Below, piece by piece: positions 5,003 to 6,580 of a DNA stretch of 6,580 bases. The stretch's first letter is position 1. Each line of letters begins with the position of its first letter. The DNA lies in the NCBI GenBank assembly GCA_021811525.1, contig JAJZOK010000132.1, positions 1 through 6,580 of the forward strand, given 5' to 3'. A program made the position numbers and the translations under genes. The notes under the pieces were generated by a model, which searched no databases, was not told the origin of the DNA, and was given only the letters and a program-made list of their open reading frames with translations. The stretch comes from Thermoplasmata archaeon. Lineage in GTDB: Archaea > Thermoplasmatota > Thermoplasmata > Thermoplasmatales > Thermoplasmataceae.

Positions 5003-5611
5003 ATGATGAAACGGATAAGGATTGTCGTCACGGCAATAATGGCTGCAACCATTGTCATTTTTTCAGCCCTCACAGTCTTCTCGTACCTTGCCCTCCCCCA
5101 TATTATCTCGCCGGAGACAAATAATGCGTTCAGGAATTACGTGAATGAAACTGACCCTACTGGGATGGGTGTTTTTAACTCCTCAATTCTTGGCTCTGAC
5201 GCTGAGTTTGCATACGCATTTTACATGACAGGAAACAATACAACCTTATCTAGTGGATATAGCATTGGTTTCCAGGTCATCATTTCAGTGGTGTCAGAAA
5301 AGCTTTCATATTCAGCCGGGGGCTTTTCAGGGCGAATCTCCGATCCCTACGCGGACTATGGGGTGCAGCATTTTATAGAGTTAAACTACACTGCGAATTT
5401 CAGCGGGAAGAACCCGTTTCTCCCAAACGGTCAGGCGATAAGCCCCAACGGCCGTATAGCCTTATTTACTTTTTTACTTGGGGGAACACCCATTACAATG
5501 CACTCTACCTACAACATTTCCTTCTCCATAACCCCAGAACTCATCATAGGGCCATACACTTTCTCCGGAGAGCCACACGAGGTAGCCAGCATACAGAAGA
5601 TCAGGAGTTGA
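5003..5611 (+). CDS. Membrane-anchored, sequon-rich surface protein 1
   Basis: I recognise no family. After MMKRIR, residues 7-31 form one long hydrophobic segment, either a cleaved signal peptide or an N-terminal anchor, with the rest outside the cell. The exterior part carries seven N-x-S/T sequons (Asn48, 59, 78, 79, 128, 132, 171), pointing to heavy N-glycosylation as on thermoacidophile surface proteins, and is rich in beta-prone Ser/Thr/aromatic stretches. The C-terminal stretch FSITPELIIGPYTFSGEP (174-191) matches, without gaps, a stretch near the end of the next protein. The ATG at 5003 and the adjacent ATG at 5006 both fit the strong TATA box. The gene is followed after 24 bases by its probable partner. 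It lacks a C-terminal membrane helix or sorting motif. It could be a pilus-like, adhesin or complex subunit, but nothing visible decides this. Confidence 0.8.
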   Translation: MMKRIRIVVTAIMAATIVIFSALTVFSYLALPHIISPETNNAFRNYVNETDPTGMGVFNSSILGSDAEFAYAFYMTGNNTTLSSGYSIGFQVIISVVSEKLSYSAGGFSGRISDPYADYGVQHFIELNYTANFSGKNPFLPNGQAISPNGRIALFTFLLGGTPITMHSTYNISFSITPELIIGPYTFSGEPHEVASIQKIRS

Positions 5612-5618
5612 AACAGAT

Positions 5619-5626
5619 GGTGGTGG
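5619..5626 (+). promoter_or_regulatory. Shine-Dalgarno-like site of surface protein 2
   Basis: GGTGGTGG ends 9 bases before the ATG at 5636 and partly matches the archaeal consensus GGAGGTGA. Its presence on the second gene but not the first fits the pattern of leaderless first genes and Shine-Dalgarno-led internal operon genes. It also supports the ATG at 5636 over the out-of-frame ATG at 5617. Confidence 0.5.
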
Positions 5627-5635
5627 CGCAATAAA

Positions 5636-6298
5636 ATGAAAACAGGAAGAAAATTCCTTATCATCTTAGGGGCACTAGCATTGGCTACACTGATTACCGC
5701 ATCATCTGTTTCCTTTGAATACAGGCCAACTGTATTCAAAACATATTACCCGGGATATAACAGCTATGAGCGAAATTTCAATGTTACATTTTCCCCTTCA
5801 GTTCAAAACTGGTCAATTAACATAACAGAAGATGGCCACAGTGGCAGAGTATATCTTACCCTAACAGGCGGTCTGATTCCATTTCGCAGCCAGTATGAAA
5901 ACAATTCGTATAATCTCATCAAGGGAACTGTGATAATTTCTGCCATTGCCTCCCTTTCTATTGCCAATGTCACTTCAAATAATTTCCTTTCAAGCCTTAC
6001 TTTCTACGTAACCGATGCTTCCCTTGCCACAAACAACAGCACACTGATTTTTCCCCTTGATGTTGGTAACTTTTATCCAAGTGGCATTTCAATTTACAAC
6101 AACAACGTTGTAACTTCTTCATCAGGAATATCGATCTCAAGCTCTGAGCCTGTCTACAATTTAGCGCTGCTGAAAGGATGGGTAAGTTTCTGGTTGAATT
6201 TCACTGTCGTGCCTGTGGTAGTTTACGGGCCCTTTTATACAACAGGAACTCCAGTGCCGGTTTCAATTTCTTGGGCTGATTATTTCGTCAACCAGTAA
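5636..6298 (+). CDS. Membrane-anchored, sequon-rich surface protein 2
   Basis: A 220-aa protein of no recognised family. MKTGRK and a hydrophobic segment at 7-22 (FLIILGALALATLITA) form a signal peptide or N-terminal anchor. The exterior part is beta-prone and carries eight N-x-S/T sequons (Asn49, 58, 62, 89, 111, 133, 134, 188), with Ser/Asn-rich tracts at 156-170. Near the C-terminus, FTVVPVVVYGPFYTTGTP (189-206) aligns gap-free with the end of the preceding protein on F-x3-P-x4-GP-x4-G-x-P. The rest of the two proteins shows no obvious identity, so they are either diverged paralogues or share one domain. The 24-base gap and the Shine-Dalgarno-like site suggest one operon. A nested inverted repeat 5 bases after the stop may end the transcript. 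Confidence 0.8.
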   Translation: MKTGRKFLIILGALALATLITASSVSFEYRPTVFKTYYPGYNSYERNFNVTFSPSVQNWSINITEDGHSGRVYLTLTGGLIPFRSQYENNSYNLIKGTVIISAIASLSIANVTSNNFLSSLTFYVTDASLATNNSTLIFPLDVGNFYPSGISIYNNNVVTSSSGISISSSEPVYNLALLKGWVSFWLNFTVVPVVVYGPFYTTGTPVPVSISWADYFVNQ

Positions 6299-6302
6299 TT
6301 CT

Positions 6303-6359
6303 AGAGGTTAAATTGATCTTCTTATCTTTGAAGTCGATGGAAGATAAAACAAAACCTCT
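6303..6359 (+). terminator. Nested inverted repeat after the surface-protein operon
   Basis: Outer arms AGAGGTT (6303-6309) and AACCTCT (6353-6359) enclose inner arms ATCTTC (6316-6321) and GAAGAT (6340-6345), with an 18-base loop and near-equal internal bulges of 6 and 7 bases. It begins 5 bases after the stop at 6298. No T-run follows, so it is not a classic intrinsic terminator. It could instead be an mRNA 3'-end structure, a processing site or a small RNA. Confidence 0.4.
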
Positions 6360-6443
6360 GACAATTCCACTTTTCATCTATTCTTGGAAGAGAGCCTAAA
6401 TTGCTGCGCGTGTTGTTGCTTCTGTGTTTCTAAAGGAAAATTA

Positions 6444-6517
6444 TGGGGCTGATCGGGTTCGAACCGATGACCACCTGGTTATGAGCCAGGCGCTCTACCT
6501 AGCTAAGCTACAGCCCC
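6444..6517 (-). tRNA. tRNA with CAT anticodon (elongator Met or Ile2)
   Basis: A full 74-nt cloverleaf folds on the minus strand: acceptor GGGGCTG/CAGCCCC, D-arm GCTTAGCTAGGTAGAGC, anticodon arm CCTGG-CTCATAA-CCAGG, five-base variable loop, and T-arm ATCGG-TTCGAAC-CCGAT. The discriminator is A and no CCA is encoded, so CCA must be added afterwards. The anticodon stem lacks the three G-C pairs of initiator tRNA, ruling out initiator Met. CAT also serves tRNA-Ile2, where the wobble C is modified to agmatidine in archaea, and I cannot fully separate the two. Elongator Met is favoured. It lies 3 bases after tRNA-Asn on the same transcript strand. Confidence 0.93.
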
Positions 6518-6520
6518 ATG

Positions 6521-6580
6521 CGCCGTTGGTCGGATTTGAACCGACGACCGCTCGATTAACAGTCGAGTGCTCTACCAGCT
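6521..6580 (-). tRNA. tRNA-Asn (GTT), 5' end cut by right edge
   Basis: Sixty nucleotides from within the D-arm to the discriminator are visible on the minus strand: anticodon arm CTCGA-CTGTTAA-TCGAG with anticodon GTT, T-arm GTCGG-TTCAAAT-CCGAC, 3' acceptor strand CAACGGC and discriminator G, as usual for tRNA-Asn. About 13 bases of the 5' acceptor and D-stem lie beyond the edge. No CCA is encoded. It would be transcribed before the CAT tRNA, probably from a promoter outside the window. Confidence 0.9.

Noticed and set aside
6444..6580. tRNA genes as an attachment site for an integrated element covering the gene-poor region
   Set aside because: I saw no second copy of the tRNA 3' segment and no integrase in the window, so nothing supports integration here.

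Overview
The window reads as chromosomal DNA of a moderate-GC archaeon, most likely of the order Thermoplasmatales. The evidence: AT-rich TATA-like boxes sit about 24-28 bases before several start codons with little room for a Shine-Dalgarno site, as expected of leaderless archaeal transcripts. Arginine is mostly AGG/AGA. Secreted proteins are crowded with N-glycosylation sequons. The complete tRNA does not encode its CCA end. The lineage is an inference from these traits, not from a database match.

Left part (1-3386), ordinary metabolic genes. The C-terminal part of a homoserine dehydrogenase runs in from the left edge. It is followed by a metallo-beta-lactamase-fold hydrolase with a C-terminal winged-helix-like domain (639-1607, TTG start). 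That gene converges on, and overlaps by 22 bases, an aldo/keto reductase on the minus strand (1586-2389). Upstream of the reductase on the same strand is a small four-cysteine zinc-ribbon protein (2439-2693). Diverging from it is a PaiB-type FMN-binding split-barrel protein (2778-3386). The short divergent promoter region holds an AT-rich core flanked by a GCCCC/GGGGC inverted repeat.

Middle part (3387-5002), sparse and more AT-rich. It holds two very small AbrB/SpoVT-type DNA-binding proteins (55 aa at 3473-3640 on plus, 60 aa at 4556-4738 on minus), neither with a recognisable toxin partner. Between them are an unrecognised 118-aa protein (3745-4101) with a clear upstream TATA box and a 454-base stretch without a confident gene. 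That stretch may contain a 38-aa peptide or a decayed gene.

Right part (5003-6580). Two adjacent genes encode membrane-anchored or secreted sequon-rich proteins (5003-5611 and 5636-6298). They share a C-terminal motif and look like a two-gene surface-protein operon. A perfect 9-bp dyad lies upstream of its TATA box and a nested hairpin follows it. The second AbrB-like gene diverges from this operon across the dyad, making it a candidate local regulator. The right edge holds two minus-strand tRNA genes, CAT (Met elongator or Ile2) and GTT (Asn, cut by the edge), only 3 bases apart.

No mobile element, CRISPR array or obvious novel defence system is visible. The most original material is the surface-protein pair with its dyad and divergent AbrB gene, and the unassigned 3.6-4.6 kb zone.
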